Of a stretch of DNA of 64,000 nucleotides, positions 38,936 through 51,148 are shown in pieces. The stretch is from contig JAJQJQ010000041.1 in NCBI GenBank assembly GCA_028622995.1, positions 2,046,001-2,110,000 of the forward strand, written 5' to 3'. Source of the DNA: Panagrolaimus kolymaensis. Its lineage: Eukaryota; Nematoda; Chromadorea; Rhabditida; Panagrolaimidae. Each line of letters starts with the position of its first letter. Position 1 is the stretch's first letter. The notes below the pieces were generated by a model. That model saw only the letters and a program-made list of their open reading frames with translations. It searched no databases and had not been told where the DNA came from. Made by a program: the position numbers and the translations under genes.

Positions 38936-41900
38936 ATGGGTTACAACAGCAGATTTTTACTGCTGATAGCGATATTAGCTCCTGCGTTTGCTTGGAATTT
39001 AAATCAATTATTTACACAATCAGAAGTAAGCCTTAGCTCTCATAATTTGAAACTAAAATTCTAATATTGCAAAAATTTTAGGATAATAATGGCGAAATAT
39101 ATTTGCATCCATCATCCCCTAAAGAAGCTTCACCAGAACGAATAAAACGACAAGCATATCAAGTTTATGTTGGTGGTGATACTTCAGTTTCCGTGGATAA
39201 AGGAGGCCAACAAGAAACAGGTGTTTGGGGTCAATGGACCAAAGATCGAGAATGTTCCAGAAGTTGCGGTGGTGGAGTTTTGATTGAAAAACGTCAATGC
39301 AAGTAAGTTCAGGCTTGCAAACGATATCTTTAAAAAAAATCTTTTTTACACAATTTTTTGCTTGAGATTAGTACTAACTATAAAAAATTTTAGCGGTCAA
39401 TGTTCCGGTCCATCAGTTCGATATGTTTCTTGCAACATTGAACCATGTGAAGCTGGATCCAAAGATTTCCGATCAGAACAATGTTCACAACACAATGATG
39501 AACCTTTAGATGGAAATTATCACAAAGTAATTAATCTTTTCCCCTATCTTTTTATATCTTTGACAATCTCATTTTTAGTGGCTTCCATATACCGGAAAAA
39601 ATAAATGTGAACTTACATGCAAACCCGATACCGCAAACTTTTATTATAAATGGGCTGATAAAGTTGTGGATGGAACTAAATGTGATCATTCATCCGATGA
39701 TATCTGTGTTGAAGGTGTTTGCCTTCCTCTTGGATGTGATGGAAAACTTGGATCAGCAAAAAAGAGTGATAAATGTGGAGTTTGTGGAGGCGATGGTTCA
39801 ACTTGCAAAACCGTTGACGGTATCTTCGATGAACGAAATCTTTCACCTGGATATCATAACATCATCCAACTTCCCGCTGGAGCCACTTCAGTCAAAATTG
39901 AAGAAATGCGTCCAACTCTCAATTCTTTAGCCCTTAAAAATTCAAGCGATTACTTTTTCTTAAATGGTAATTATCAAATTGAAGTAATGGATAAAGATGT
40001 CGAAGTAGCGGGAACTCGATTTAAATATGAAAAACAAAAAACTGATTCCACTGAACGTTTAACCGCTAAAGGGCCATTGGAAGAAGAAGTCACCGTTGCA
40101 TTACTTTTCCAACGAGGTGGTGGAAGTAAAGATAGCGCAATCAAATATGAATTTTCTGTTCCCATTGAACAAGATGTTCCATATCTTTATAAACCTGGAG
40201 AATGGTCATCATGCTCAGTCACCTGTGGAAAAGGAGTTCAAACTCGAACTCCATTTTGTGTTGATACATCCAATCAAAATCGAGCGGCTGATGATCTTTG
40301 CGATGATAATAATTCCACAAAACCCGAAATGGAAAAACCTTGCGAAACGGTAGATTGTGAAGCCGAATGGTATGAAGGCGAATGGGAAGATTGTTCACAA
40401 TCTTGTGGAGATCAAGGGTTCCAATATCGCGTAGTTTATTGCCATAAAGTTTATAAGGATGGTCGTCGCATGACTGTGGATGATGATAATTGCACGGATT
40501 CTCGCCCAGAAGTTAAACAATCTTGCAATCGATTCCATTGTCCCGAATGGCAAGCAGGTCCATGGTCAGCTTGTTCAGATAAATGTGGCGATGCTAAACA
40601 ATATCGTTCTGTTACATGTCGAAGTGAAAAAGATGGCGAAGAAGGCAAACTTCTTCCTGCAGATCATTGTAATGAAACTGAAAAAATCTCGGCTGAACGT
40701 GATTGCAATCTTGGTCCATGCGATGGTTTAACTTTCTTCCCATCCGAATGGAAACTTTGCGAAAAATGTAATGATACTGAAGAAACTCGAAATGTAACAT
40801 GCAAAGATAAAACTGGCCGACAATATCAACTTGAAAAATGTTTGAATGAAAATGTCACTCAAGTCCCTGTTGATACTCGAAGCTGTGCCACTGTTCAACC
40901 TTGTAATTATGAATGGCATGCATCAGAATGGTCTAAATGCTCCACCGAATGTGGACATGGACATAAAACTCGTAGAGTTAATTGTGCCATTGCAGAACTT
41001 GGACAAATTAAAGTTGTTGATGAAGGACTTTGTCAAGAAGACAAACCTGAAACTCGAACAAATTGCACCAATGAAGAAAAATGCACTGGAACATATTTTT
41101 CAAGTCCATGGACAAATTGTTCAGAAAAATGTGGAGGTGGAACACAATCTCGCTTTGTTGTTTGCTTAAATTATGATCGTCAACCCGTTCCTGAATGGTG
41201 TGATGAATCTGAAAAACCTGATGAAGAACAAGAATGCAATGCTGATCCTTGCCCAAGTAAGCATTAAAATAAAATTATTTTTTGTTTTAATACCAAATCT
41301 TTTTTTAGCTTGCTTTGATAGTGACTTTGGTTGCTGCCCCGATAATACCACTTTTGCCCAAGGTGATTGGTTTGAAGGTTGCACCAATTGTTCTCTTGCT
41401 GAATTTGGTTGTTGCGCAGATAATATGACAGAAGCCATAGGTCCCAATAATGAAGGATGTCCTGAATATGTTGAACCCGTTGAAGGTTCAGGCGAAGATG
41501 AAAAGGCTGGAACTGAAGCTCCAGAAGAATGTGAAGTTACTAATGAACAAACAGGCGAAAAAGTTAAAATTTCATGCGCTGATGCCGCAGGCAATGCCAC
41601 CGCTGATGCCCTCGATCTTTTCTTGTCTAATGACACCGATGATAATGCCACAATTCATTGTTCTAAAACTGAATTTGGTTGCTGTCCTGATTGGTATACT
41701 CCCGCAGAAGGCGCTAATAAAGAAGGATGCCCTGAATTTATTTTGGGTGCTTGCAATGAAACTCAATATGGTTGCTGTCTTGATAATGTCACCTTAGCTC
41801 GTGGCCCTAATCTTGAAGCTTGTGGTGAACCAAGTTGCGCTGCTTCACTTTTTGGTTGTTGTAAAGATAGAAAAACCATTGCGTTTGGCTCTCATTATGC

Positions 41901-44900
41901 TGGATGTGAACGTTCTTCATTCCCATGTGAATTATCTCAATATGGTTGCTGCCCCGATGGTGAAACCGCTGCTCTTGGAAAAAATAATACTGGATGTGGA
42001 GCTAATTGTCTCGTCACCAAATATGGCTGCTGCCCCGATGGCGTCACCGTTGCTAAAGGACTTTCCAATGAAGGGTGTGGTTGCGAATTTGCTCAGTTTG
42101 GTTGCTGCCCTGATGGCAAAACCGCTGCCCAAGGTGCTAGCTTTTATGGATGTCCCAATACTTGCGCTCAATCCCAATATGGTTGTTGCCCCGATGGAAA
42201 GACTGCTTCTCGAGGAAGCAATAAGGAAGGTTGCCCATGTCAATACACCCGATATGGATGTTGCCCCGATGGTGAAACCACGGCTCTTGGACCAAATGAA
42301 GATGGATGTGATGATTGTCGATATGCTAAATATGGATGCTGCCCCGATGGAGAATCCAAAGCCCTTGGAGCCGATTATCAAGGATGTCCATCAACTACTC
42401 TCGCTCCATTCCTTCTTGGTGGTACAGTTGCTCCATCCAAAATTGCTGCATGCAGTCAACCTCAAGACCAAGGAAACGTATGCCATGCTGGTTATAAACT
42501 TGTTTGGTTCTATGATGCCAGTGAAGGTCGTTGCTCGCAATTTTGGTATGGTGGATGTGGAGGAAATGAAAATAAATTTGCTACAAAAGAAATGTGTGAA
42601 ACCATTTGCGTTGAACCACCAAATACAGGACGCTGTTATTTACCCAAAGTTGAAGGCCCACAACGATGTAATCAACTTGTTGCTCGTTATTGGTATGATT
42701 ATTCCACCAAACAATGTGCTGCTTTCTGGTGGCGTGGATGCATGGGAAATGCTAATAACTTTGATACATGGGAGGCTTGTCAAACCTTCTGCAGCGGTGT
42801 CGGACCCATTGATGTTCAACCACCTACAACTCCAGCTCCCGCTACAGGACAATTACCATATGTTTATCAACCAACGAGTGCTCCAGCTTTCAATATTGAA
42901 AGCCGACCTGTTGATGTACCACGACGAGAAGAAATTCCTCAACATGGTCAACAACAACAATCTCAGCAATCTCAAGAACAACCACAACATCCTCAACCCC
43001 AACAGCCACAACAACCTCAACGAATTCCACAAGATTCACAAGGAGCTGCAGTTCATCTTGATAGTATGGTTCGTGCTCCATCTCAACCTCAACCTGGAAG
43101 TCAACCATGTATGTTTAAAACTTTTTTTAATATAATAATAAAAAATTACCCATAATCTGCACGAATTGCTAACAAACTCTCATATATAATCACGCTCGAA
43201 ATTGATTCACTAATTTTTCTAACTTTTTCTTTGCTTTAAAACAAATTTAACTATCGCTTTAGCGGCTTCACGATATCGTGAAGATCCTAATTGTCAATTA
43301 ACGGTTGATTCTGGTAAATGTAGTGATTTCCAAGATGCTTGGTATTTTGACACTTTTTCACGCAAATGTCATAGCTTTATATATTCTGGTTGTGGTGGAA
43401 ATGCTAATAGATATAGATCTCGGGATGAATGTGAACTCAAATGTGGAAGGCTTCAACCTGCAGTTGTTGCTCAAGGTAAATAACAAAATGCTTTTTTTTC
43501 TAATCCCTTCCTGCAACAAACAATAAAATTTTGTAGTTCGTCAAAGAGGTTCTGCATCACGTACTGGGCTTGTACATGGTGCAGGTGTGCGTCATTCTGG
43601 TCGTAAGTATACGTGATTAAAAAACTTTTTAATTAACACTTGCTTTTTTTACTTTCTAACTTTTTTATATTTTTTTAACTTTGTTTCTTTTACTAACAAT
43701 AATAATCTATTCCTCAGTTGAAAAAATCCAATATTTCAAAAAAAACTATCCCTAAGTTCTCTAACATCAAAATATTCAAAAAAATTATCATTGAATTTTA
43801 GCTAAATCTCGTGATGTTTGCCAACTTCGAATGGATGTTGGTCGTTGTTCTGGTCATTTCCAAGCATATTATTATGAAGTTGCTACAGGTTCATGTCAAC
43901 AATTTGAATATTCTGGATGTGGTGGAAATGCCAATCGTTTCCATACTAAAGAACAATGCGAAAATCTTTGCTCTCGCAGTCCCAATGTTCCAATTAGAAT
44001 TGGTTTAGCTGGAGCTGGTCGAGTTGGACAAGTTCCACAACATCCTGTTCCAGTAGCAGCAGCTGCAGCACAAAGTAAATTCTTACCTTTAAAAAAAGCT
44101 AGAAAATTACTAAAATTAATCGTTTTAAGCTAGTGGAGGCACTGGTGATTCTGCACCATGTGAACATCCAAAAGATACTGGACCATGTAATCGTTTTGTA
44201 ACCAAATGGTATTACAATAAGGGCGATGGCACATGCAATCGATTCCATTATGGTGGATGTGATGGAAATCCAAATCGATTTGAAAATGAACAAGAATGTC
44301 GACAAAAATGTGGTGATCACATTGGTAATTTTTTTCAACATTTTTTCCAAACAAACATCCTGGAAATTTTAGACACCTGTCATCTTCCTCGAGTTCCTGG
44401 TCCATGCGCAGGCAAAAATGAACGATTCTTCTTTAATACCGCAACCAAAATTTGCGAATCTTTCACTTATGGAGGCTGCCTTGGAAATAATAATAATTTC
44501 CGAACCATCGAAGAATGTGAAGCTCGTTGTGGAGGAAATCGTCAGTTTTATTAAATCTTTTCTTCTTTATTAAATTTCTCTAATTTTATTCATTCATTAT
44601 CTCTTTTTTTTTATAATAGTTTTTTAAAGTTCTGCCAAACTTTTTCGAGATTAGCCTAAAATTCATTATTATTAATTAATTTTATTCCAACATTTTAAAT
44701 TTAAAAAAATCGCTTTAATTATTTCCTAATCTTACTCCATAATAAAAATGCCATGCTTTAAGATAACCTCTTTTTTAACTAAAAAAACTGCCCAATTTTT
44801 TTCGTGTAAATCCATTTTATTAAAAAAAGTTATTTGCAATGAATTTACCCGATTTTTCTTAATATTTTTTTGAATGATTTCTGAATAAAAAAAGTTGATA

Positions 44901-47162
44901 GTTGTTTCTTTTTATAATTTTTTTGTTACCCAATTTCTTAAATTCCAATCTTTATTTTTGAGTCGTCTTTTCTTTTATCAAAAAATAATTCATGCCTAAT
45001 TGTTTTTTTACATTTATTTTTTAATGCTCTAAGCTCAGAATAAAGATTTAAATTAAAAATATTTTCTATAGGATCACCAAAAACAAATCCAAGAAATATG
45101 TGTTGTTTTCTTTGAGCTTTTTGTTTTTGTTTTTTTCTGTCTATCTTTTCGTTTCAGTTTTTGAGTGTTTTTATGCTTTCCTTTTTTTGATGTGTCTTTC
45201 AGTGTGTAACTTTGGTTAAAAAAATTTCTAAATCAGCAAGTCTTTCTGTTTCTTGAGTTTCTTGTTTTTGTGTTTGGTCTTTGTTTTTCATTAATTTTTG
45301 TTTGATGTCCCGTCCACTTTTATTTTTTCAGAACCCCAATTTGCGCGATTAACATATCCTTCATCACCTTCTGAAGTGAGTGTCATTAAAAGTCGTTGTG
45401 AATATCCAAAAGAAACAGGTCCATGTCGAGCTTTAATTCATATGTATCATTATAATCAAGAATTTAAAAAATGTGAAACATTCGTCTATGGTGGATGTGG
45501 AGGAAATGAAAATAAATTTGCTACCATTGAAGAATGTGAATCATTTTGTGGTTCAGCATCTCGATTTCAAGTGAGTTTTTTTGTTGGTGTTGTGGATATT
45601 TTATTTGTTTTTTTAACCCATACTAACATAATTATTTTTTCATTATTTGTTAACTCTATAGTTGCTACAGGCTTTAACATTGCCTGTTCATCCAGAAGTA
45701 TATCAAGAATTTCAAACTGGCGGCGGTAATGGAGATGAAAGTTATGTGGATATGGAAGAGCGAGAAGAAGCCCAAGTTTATGATGCCATTGATGAAGCTG
45801 AAGCAAATGAAAATATTCCATCTGAATTAAAACCAAATTCATCGGAAGCATTTTATTTTCCTCAAGTTATATCAGCTCTTCCCGAACTTTGTACTTTACC
45901 TGAAGATAGAGGAACTTGTTATGGTTCACATTTAAGTTGGAGATTTGATAGTGAAGCTCGATCATGCGTGACTTTTTCATACACTGGTTGCAAACATAAT
46001 GCAAATTATTTCACATCTGACGAATCTTGTGAACGAGCATGTGGCACTTATCGAGCTGTGGATGTTTGTCGGCAACCCAAGGAATCAGGGCAATGCCATC
46101 AACGAGTTACTCGATGGTATTTTAACCCCAAAACAAATGAATGTCAAATGTTTTTCTGGAGCGGATGTGGCGGAAATGGAAATCGCTTTTCATCCAAAGC
46201 TGGATGCCAACATTTATGCCATCAAGAAATTAAAGTTCAAGCAAATGAAAAAGATATCTGCAATCTTGAACGTGATGTTGGCCCTTGTAATGATGCATTG
46301 ACTCAATGGTATTTTGATAAAAAAGATAAAGAATGCAGAATCTTCACATTTGGCGGATGTCGAGGAAATGGAAATAGATTTAATAGTCAAGAAGAATGCG
46401 CAACTAAATGTAAACCAAAATCCCAACAAATGAAGCTTCATCATACTTCAATGTGTAGGCAACCCGTGGCATTTGGACATTGTGAAGGTAATGAAGTTAA
46501 ATGGTTCTTTGATCCTAGCGATGAACAATGTCGCACTTTTGCTTACACCGGCTGTGGTGGAAATGAAAATAGATTTGATAGTGAAGAAACTTGCGTTAAT
46601 TCATGGTAAAAAACAAAAAGTTTTAAAGTCTAAAATAAAATCCCCAATTTTTTAGTCGCCCACATCGAAGAGTTGTAACTGTTACAAACACTCAAACTTT
46701 ACCACCCAAAGTTCGACCTCTCAATCCTGGTCCATACATTGCTGGGTCAAATGTTGAATTTCGATGTGTAACAGAAACAAATTCTACAGATTTTGCATGG
46801 TTTAAAGATAAAACACAAATTGATGAAACTTTTGTAAATGCCAGATATGTCTTTAGCAATATGAAAGACACATTCACAATTAAAGGAATTCAAAAAGATG
46901 ATGCAGGAAAATATTCATGCGCTGCAGGAACTATGGGAATTTTATCTCAACTTGAGGAAGTTCAAGTTAAAGGTACAATATCCAATCTTTAAAATTTGCC
47001 AAATTATGAATCCAATTTTTAGATCCACCTTCCCCCGAATTTTGCCTTGATAAAGGTACACCAGCCACATGTGAACTCATTCGTAAAACCAGTCTTTGTT
47101 CAAATGTAAGATACGGTAAATTCTGTTGTCAAACTTGTACGAGATCGGGTTACAAGTTTTAA
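38936..47162 (+). CDS. mig-6: Papilin / MIG-6 long form, 2158 aa
   Basis: Fourteen exons: 38936-39025, 39082-39302, 39394-39526, 39579-41256, 41309-43108, 43263-43475, 43537-43602, 43802-44074, 44130-44324, 44373-44540, 45332-45570, 45662-46605, 46656-46972, 47023-47162; 6477 nt, phases consistent. Domain order: signal peptide (1-19); TSP1; ADAMTS-type Cys-rich and spacer (about 105-325); six more TSP1 (about 330-705, the fifth, FFPSEWKLCEKC, degenerate); eleven lagrin repeats of the form [F/Y]GCCPDGxTxAxGxxxxGC (about 708-1070); eleven Kunitz domains (about 1085-2007); Ig; and PLAC ending RSGYKF. A Gln/Pro-rich spacer follows the second Kunitz. The sixth Cys of the last Kunitz is built across the 46605/46656 junction. 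Papilins are secreted basement-membrane glycoproteins; MIG-6 is needed for distal tip cell migration and matrix remodelling in C. elegans. An acceptor-like TTTTTAG lies 33 nt before the ATG. The PLAC exon and 3' UTR belong to the tandem duplication. Confidence 0.95.
44373..44554 (+). CDS. mig-6: Alternative terminal exon of the papilin short form
   Basis: The exon with the sixth Kunitz domain normally splices at 44540. If it is read through, the frame adds only Arg-Gln-Phe-Tyr and stops at TAA 44552-44554. The short protein would have 1616 residues: all TSP1 and lagrin repeats and Kunitz 1-6, without Kunitz 7-11, Ig and PLAC. The following intron (44541-45331, 791 bp) is the longest in the gene and holds AATAAA at 44741 and 44884. 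As I recall, C. elegans makes MIG-6L and MIG-6S with just this split after Kunitz 6, so a conserved alternative 3' end is the best reading. The long-form donor (C|GTCAGT) is weak, as expected for a regulated choice. Confidence 0.65.
44741..44746 (+). terminator. Candidate poly(A) signal for the papilin short form
   Basis: AATAAA 187 bp after the short-form stop, inside the longest intron. A second copy is at 44884-44889. Confidence 0.4.
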
Positions 47163-47268
47163 TGATACATAAAAAAATAATCTCAAGCTTTAATAATTAT
47201 TTCTTTGTTCTTTGTTTTTATAATTTTTTTACGTTTATGTGTAAATATTTTTGTTGGTTATTTTTTTA

Positions 47269-47278
47269 AATAAATAAA
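47269..47278 (+). terminator. Poly(A) signal of the papilin long form
   Basis: Two overlapping AATAAA motifs about 110 bp after the TAA at 47160-47162. They are repeated in copy 2 of the duplication. Confidence 0.5.
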
Positions 47279-47589
47279 CTTTGACAAATCAGACTCTTTA
47301 AAAAAACAGAAACATTTAAAGTTCATAAACTTTATAAAAAAGAGGCATCAACCTTTTGAAGTTTATATGGAATAGAATGAAATTCATTGTATCATGGTAT
47401 TTTTTGCTAATACTTGAAAATAAACACTATTGTTGCGATCCACTCTAAATAAATGTATATGCAAATTGCAGCCATCAAACTTCTCAAACTTCATTGATCG
47501 AATTTATTGTTGAAAATTTTAATTTCGTGATTCGTATTTTTTACTTGTTTTTGTTGTTTTAGATTTTAAGCAATCAATTTTTGTCTAAT

Positions 47590-48380
47590 ATGGATGATTC
47601 AAATATGGATGTTATCAAATCCTTCAAAAATATGAATACATCTGAAGAAGAACCAATCTTTGCTTTCAATTCACTTCCATGGGTTTGTCAAAAACGTTTT
47701 GCTGAAATTTGTGATCCAGAAACCTTGAAAACGTTCGCTCAAATCAATGGTGAAACAAGAAATCTCGTCAAAAGATGTCACACTATTGAAGATGCAGAAA
47801 TCACGATGAATGTTACAAATGAAATATCTTGCAAATACAAAGCTGCTTGTTATTGTAAAGAAGATGAGTATTGTAAAGGAATCAATGCTGACGAATTTTC
47901 AACATTCCATGCTAAATTCGATGTTATGAATTCAATCACAATCAAAGCTGCTATGGAACAAAAATTTGATGCTCTTTTCCTTCATTATTTACCAATCAAT
48001 CTTTATTCATGCAAACGACTCAAAATTTTTGTTAAATCTATGGATCTTGGAGATTTAAAGAAATTAATCGCACCTGAATGGGAACATTTAGAATTTCGTG
48101 GCGGTTTTAACACAAATGATTCATTGGAAGAATTCATTGATTTCATCAAAAGTTTATCTTCACAGCTTGATTCATTCTTGTAAGTTTACTTCTTCTTCCT
48201 CTGCTATAAAACTTTCATAACGTTTCGACTTTCAGCTTTTATGGCAGCAGTACTACTTTATCATTCAATGTTAATGCTTTACTTCAACAATGTCATATCC
48301 TCAAATCTCAAGCATTTATCAAAGATTTTATTACAATTCAAATGCCTCCAAATGTTTTAAGCGTTTGTTTTGATAAATAA
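47590..48380 (+). CDS. F-box-like family protein, duplication copy 1, 244 aa
   Basis: Exons 47590-48179 and 48236-48380 (245 codons with TAA). The ATG lies 27 nt after an AG acceptor (47561-47562), the same spacing as in the relative at 60858, so the mRNA is probably trans-spliced. Residues about 22-70 look like an F-box: LPWVCQKRFAEICDPETL, then hydrophobic positions and LVKRC. A conserved Cys cluster follows (ACYCKEDEYCKG), then an LRR-like or F-box-associated C-terminal half with ITIKA, LPINLYSC, KSMDL and FIDFIKSLSS. If the F-box is real, the protein would bind a Skp1-related protein and pick substrates for an SCF ubiquitin ligase. That is inference from a weak motif. The protein is identical to copy 2 at 53394. 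Confidence 0.8.
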
Positions 48381-48835
48381 TAATGTTCATATTTGTGTAT
48401 ATTTGTATCTATGTAAATAAAAGTAAAATTAATTTGTTTGATTTAATTTAAGGTCACATTGATCGGGTAATAATGAATACGAACAAGAAGGATCGCTAAA
48501 GCCAATAACCATAATAAGTAACACTAATTTAAGGATAAATTATTTCTCAAACATATTTCATTAATGCCATTGATATTGCACCTGTCCAATTGCGACGTTT
48601 TGTTACCCTTTTTGCAGCTGAACTGCAAGTTTTCTTTTGTTTCGACAGATTTTATTCCAAGATTGGAAAATTTTATCCGATTATCATTTACTATCGGTAA
48701 TTGGAAAACAAATTAAGAAACTATCAAAACAAAAGTAAATGAATTTGCTGTAAAATTGTTAAAAATTTTATTTATTATTTTCTTTATATTACAAATTAAA
48801 ATTGAATCAAAACATGATCATTTTTCATTCTTCTT
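48381..48835. other. Convergent intergenic spacer, copy 1
   Basis: It holds the 3' UTR of the F-box-like gene (AATAAA near 48416) and the region after the stop of the opposing membrane-protein gene. No further feature seen. It is identical in copy 2. Confidence 0.5.
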
Positions 48836-51148
48836 TCATTTGTGCTTCTTTTTGCTTTTCTTTCTTGAACCACTTTGAGTTGGTTGAGATTTGACGATGA
48901 TGATCTTATTCTTGTTCTTCTTCATTTTTTTGCTTTCTTGAGTTACGTCTTCAGCTGGCTTTTTCTTATGATCGATGACCGTTGATTGGTTGCTTGGTTG
49001 AGATTGATTAGAAGGCTGCTTTTCTCGAGACTTTGAATCGGTATCAAGACCATCAATGCTTGTGAAAGCTTCAGGATTCTTAAAATAAGCATTTTCGAGG
49101 ATGTTGATTGGAAAAGCTTTAGATGATCTTTCTCGAAGAGTATAATCATGCTGGATAGTAGGAGCTTGACGACTAAAAAATAACAGTAAAAAATGAGTTA
49201 AAACGTATGTATGAAGGATTTACCGTATCCAAGTGCATGCTTTGCGACGGTTGAAATCCGGAAATTGGGTCCTCAATGCAATGACCATAAGAAGAGGAAG
49301 CGAAAACTTATGGATCATGCCCAATTCAGATGTAATGTATTCAGAGTATTCAGCACCAAAAGCAAAGTAAACGATGTATTCAGGAGTTGAACGAAGTTTG
49401 AGATATTCACGAGCTTTTTCTGTCATATGTGTGATTCGCTTCTTGTCATCGAACTGAACACCATATCCAACAAGTTCCCTTTCAGCTTCAGCACTAAAAA
49501 ATTAATGATAAATGTTTAAAAAAAAGAATGTAAAAACAAACCTCATTCGATTCAATTCAGCAAACATTTCAGAGATTGAACAGAGGAAGATGTTGATTTC
49601 ATTATCACGAACAGCTCTGCCTCTCACTGGAGCATAAGTCCTGAAAACAAAGATTATTAACTTTTAAATAAAGTGTTATAAAACTCACTTTCTCATTTGT
49701 CCAACTTCTTTAAATGACAATTTCTCGAGACAATCATGACGTGAAAGTGAATCAACATGGGATTCAACAAGAGCAATTTTGTTGACGTCCATTCGTTCAG
49801 AAACAGAGTGAGTTCCAGATTTGAGAGACTTTGCTTTGTTGTATTCTGATCGATATGCCATAGGATATGCAACATGAGGATTTATTGGAGCGATCTTCTT
49901 TGGAGCTTTAACGACGACAGGAATCTTCTCAGCAGATGGTTCAGTCTTTTTAGCTTTTGCTTGTTCTTCTTTTTCTTTTGGCTTTGAAGCAGCATCTTTA
50001 ACTTGTTCAACTTTCGAATCCATTGCCGGTGTCATATGTTCTTCGTGTTCTACTTCATTGCCTTCAACTTCTGCTTTCTTTGGAATGTTCTTTATAGGCG
50101 ATTCAGGCATTTCTATTACGACCTTTTTGTTTTCCATAGCAGCAGCTTTGTATTGACCTTCAGGAGGACCTTGCTTCCTTGACTTTCCTTTCTTAATGAA
50201 CCAGACACTAAAAGCATATTTTTATAGTAGTCAAAAATCATACACAAACTTACGCGATCACACACAAAATGTTCAAGATAATGAAAGAACCAACACCAAT
50301 GAGTATCCAACCATAAAGAGGAAATCCAGCTTCATCAGTCGTTGATGTTGTCGATGATGTTAATGATGTTGATGATGCTTCAGTAGTTGTAGTTGAACCA
50401 GTTGATGGTGGCTTGATCTTTGCATTTTTCTATAAAGAACAATGACAAAATGACAGAAATGTATAAAAAAAATATACCACTGTAAGAACACAGGATGGTG
50501 AAGCACTTTTGACAAAGAGTTTAACATTTTTATCATTACCCCGTGCACATCCATCACTTTGAATATTAAGTTTCGTTACATCATTTACAAAAAACTTTGT
50601 TACAGTACTTTCAATTGTAGCATGACCACATTTTTGAATAAGGTTATTGGGTTGAGCTAAAAGATAAAAGATTAAAAAAAGAAGATTAGAAATGATTAAA
50701 TTACCTCGTCTTTTATCCATAAACCATATATATAAACCATCAAAGCCAGCAATAAATGAACATTGATTTGAAGAACCAGTAGCTGGTGTTCCATCGAAAG
50801 ATACACTTACCCTAATAATGAATAAATAAGCAGTGAAAAAATTGTAAACACTTACATCCCATTGCATTCAGGAGTACAAAATTCAAAAGTTAATTCACCA
50901 TCGATAATAACATCAATATTACCAATATCTGATATATCAACATCTTTACCATTTTGTGTTCCAATTGAAGGCGATGGTTGATCGTCAGAAGAAAGATAAT
51001 CAAGTTGGTCATTGAAGTTTTCATTGGTTTTGATGGATGAAAGAACTGTATCATTTGTAGCAAGAAGTCGATTCGGTCGAATAAAAGCCCATGAAGATGA
51101 AACAAGCAAGAGAAGAGTCAAGACAACGTTGAAAGATGACGACGTCAT
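48836..51148 (-). CDS. Type-I membrane protein with variable ectodomain, copy 1, 659 aa
   Basis: Eight exons in transcript order: 51148-50856, 50811-50705, 50656-50478, 50429-50254, 50207-49689, 49640-49542, 49493-49224, 49172-48836 (660 codons, stop TGA). The ATG at 51148 opens a signal peptide (MTSSSFNVVLTLLLLVSSSWA). Ectodomain: acidic N-terminal stretch, then a Cys-containing module at about 90-193 (CTPEC, NQCSF, QKCG, DGCARG, PSCVL), then a Thr/Ser-rich stalk at about 200-225. One membrane helix lies at about 234-256, followed by KKGKSRK. The cytoplasmic part, about 400 residues, has a Lys/Glu-rich linker, an ordered segment (about 430-565) that I do not recognise, and a strongly basic tail (KKMKKNKNK ... 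SRKKSKKKHK). The layout suggests a receptor or adhesion protein. Residues about 95-170 fall in the block that differs from copy 2. The intron at 50657-50704 is absent from copy 2. Confidence 0.85.
50541..50872 (-). other. Diverged block in copy 1 (332 bp)
   Basis: The two units are identical up to ...TATCATTACC (50540/56344) and again from AGTACAAAATTC (50873/56635). Between these points they do not align as DNA, introns included. The block holds the core of the ectodomain and two introns here. Several further single-base differences cluster within about 60 bp of the left edge (50895-50935), so divergence tapers off on that side. Confidence 0.85.

Noticed and set aside
41801..43135. 444-codon open frame (+), overlapping the lagrin and first Kunitz exon
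   Set aside because: It is the shifted frame of the repetitive papilin exon 41309-43108, which has the real domains. The repeat structure keeps the shadow frame open.
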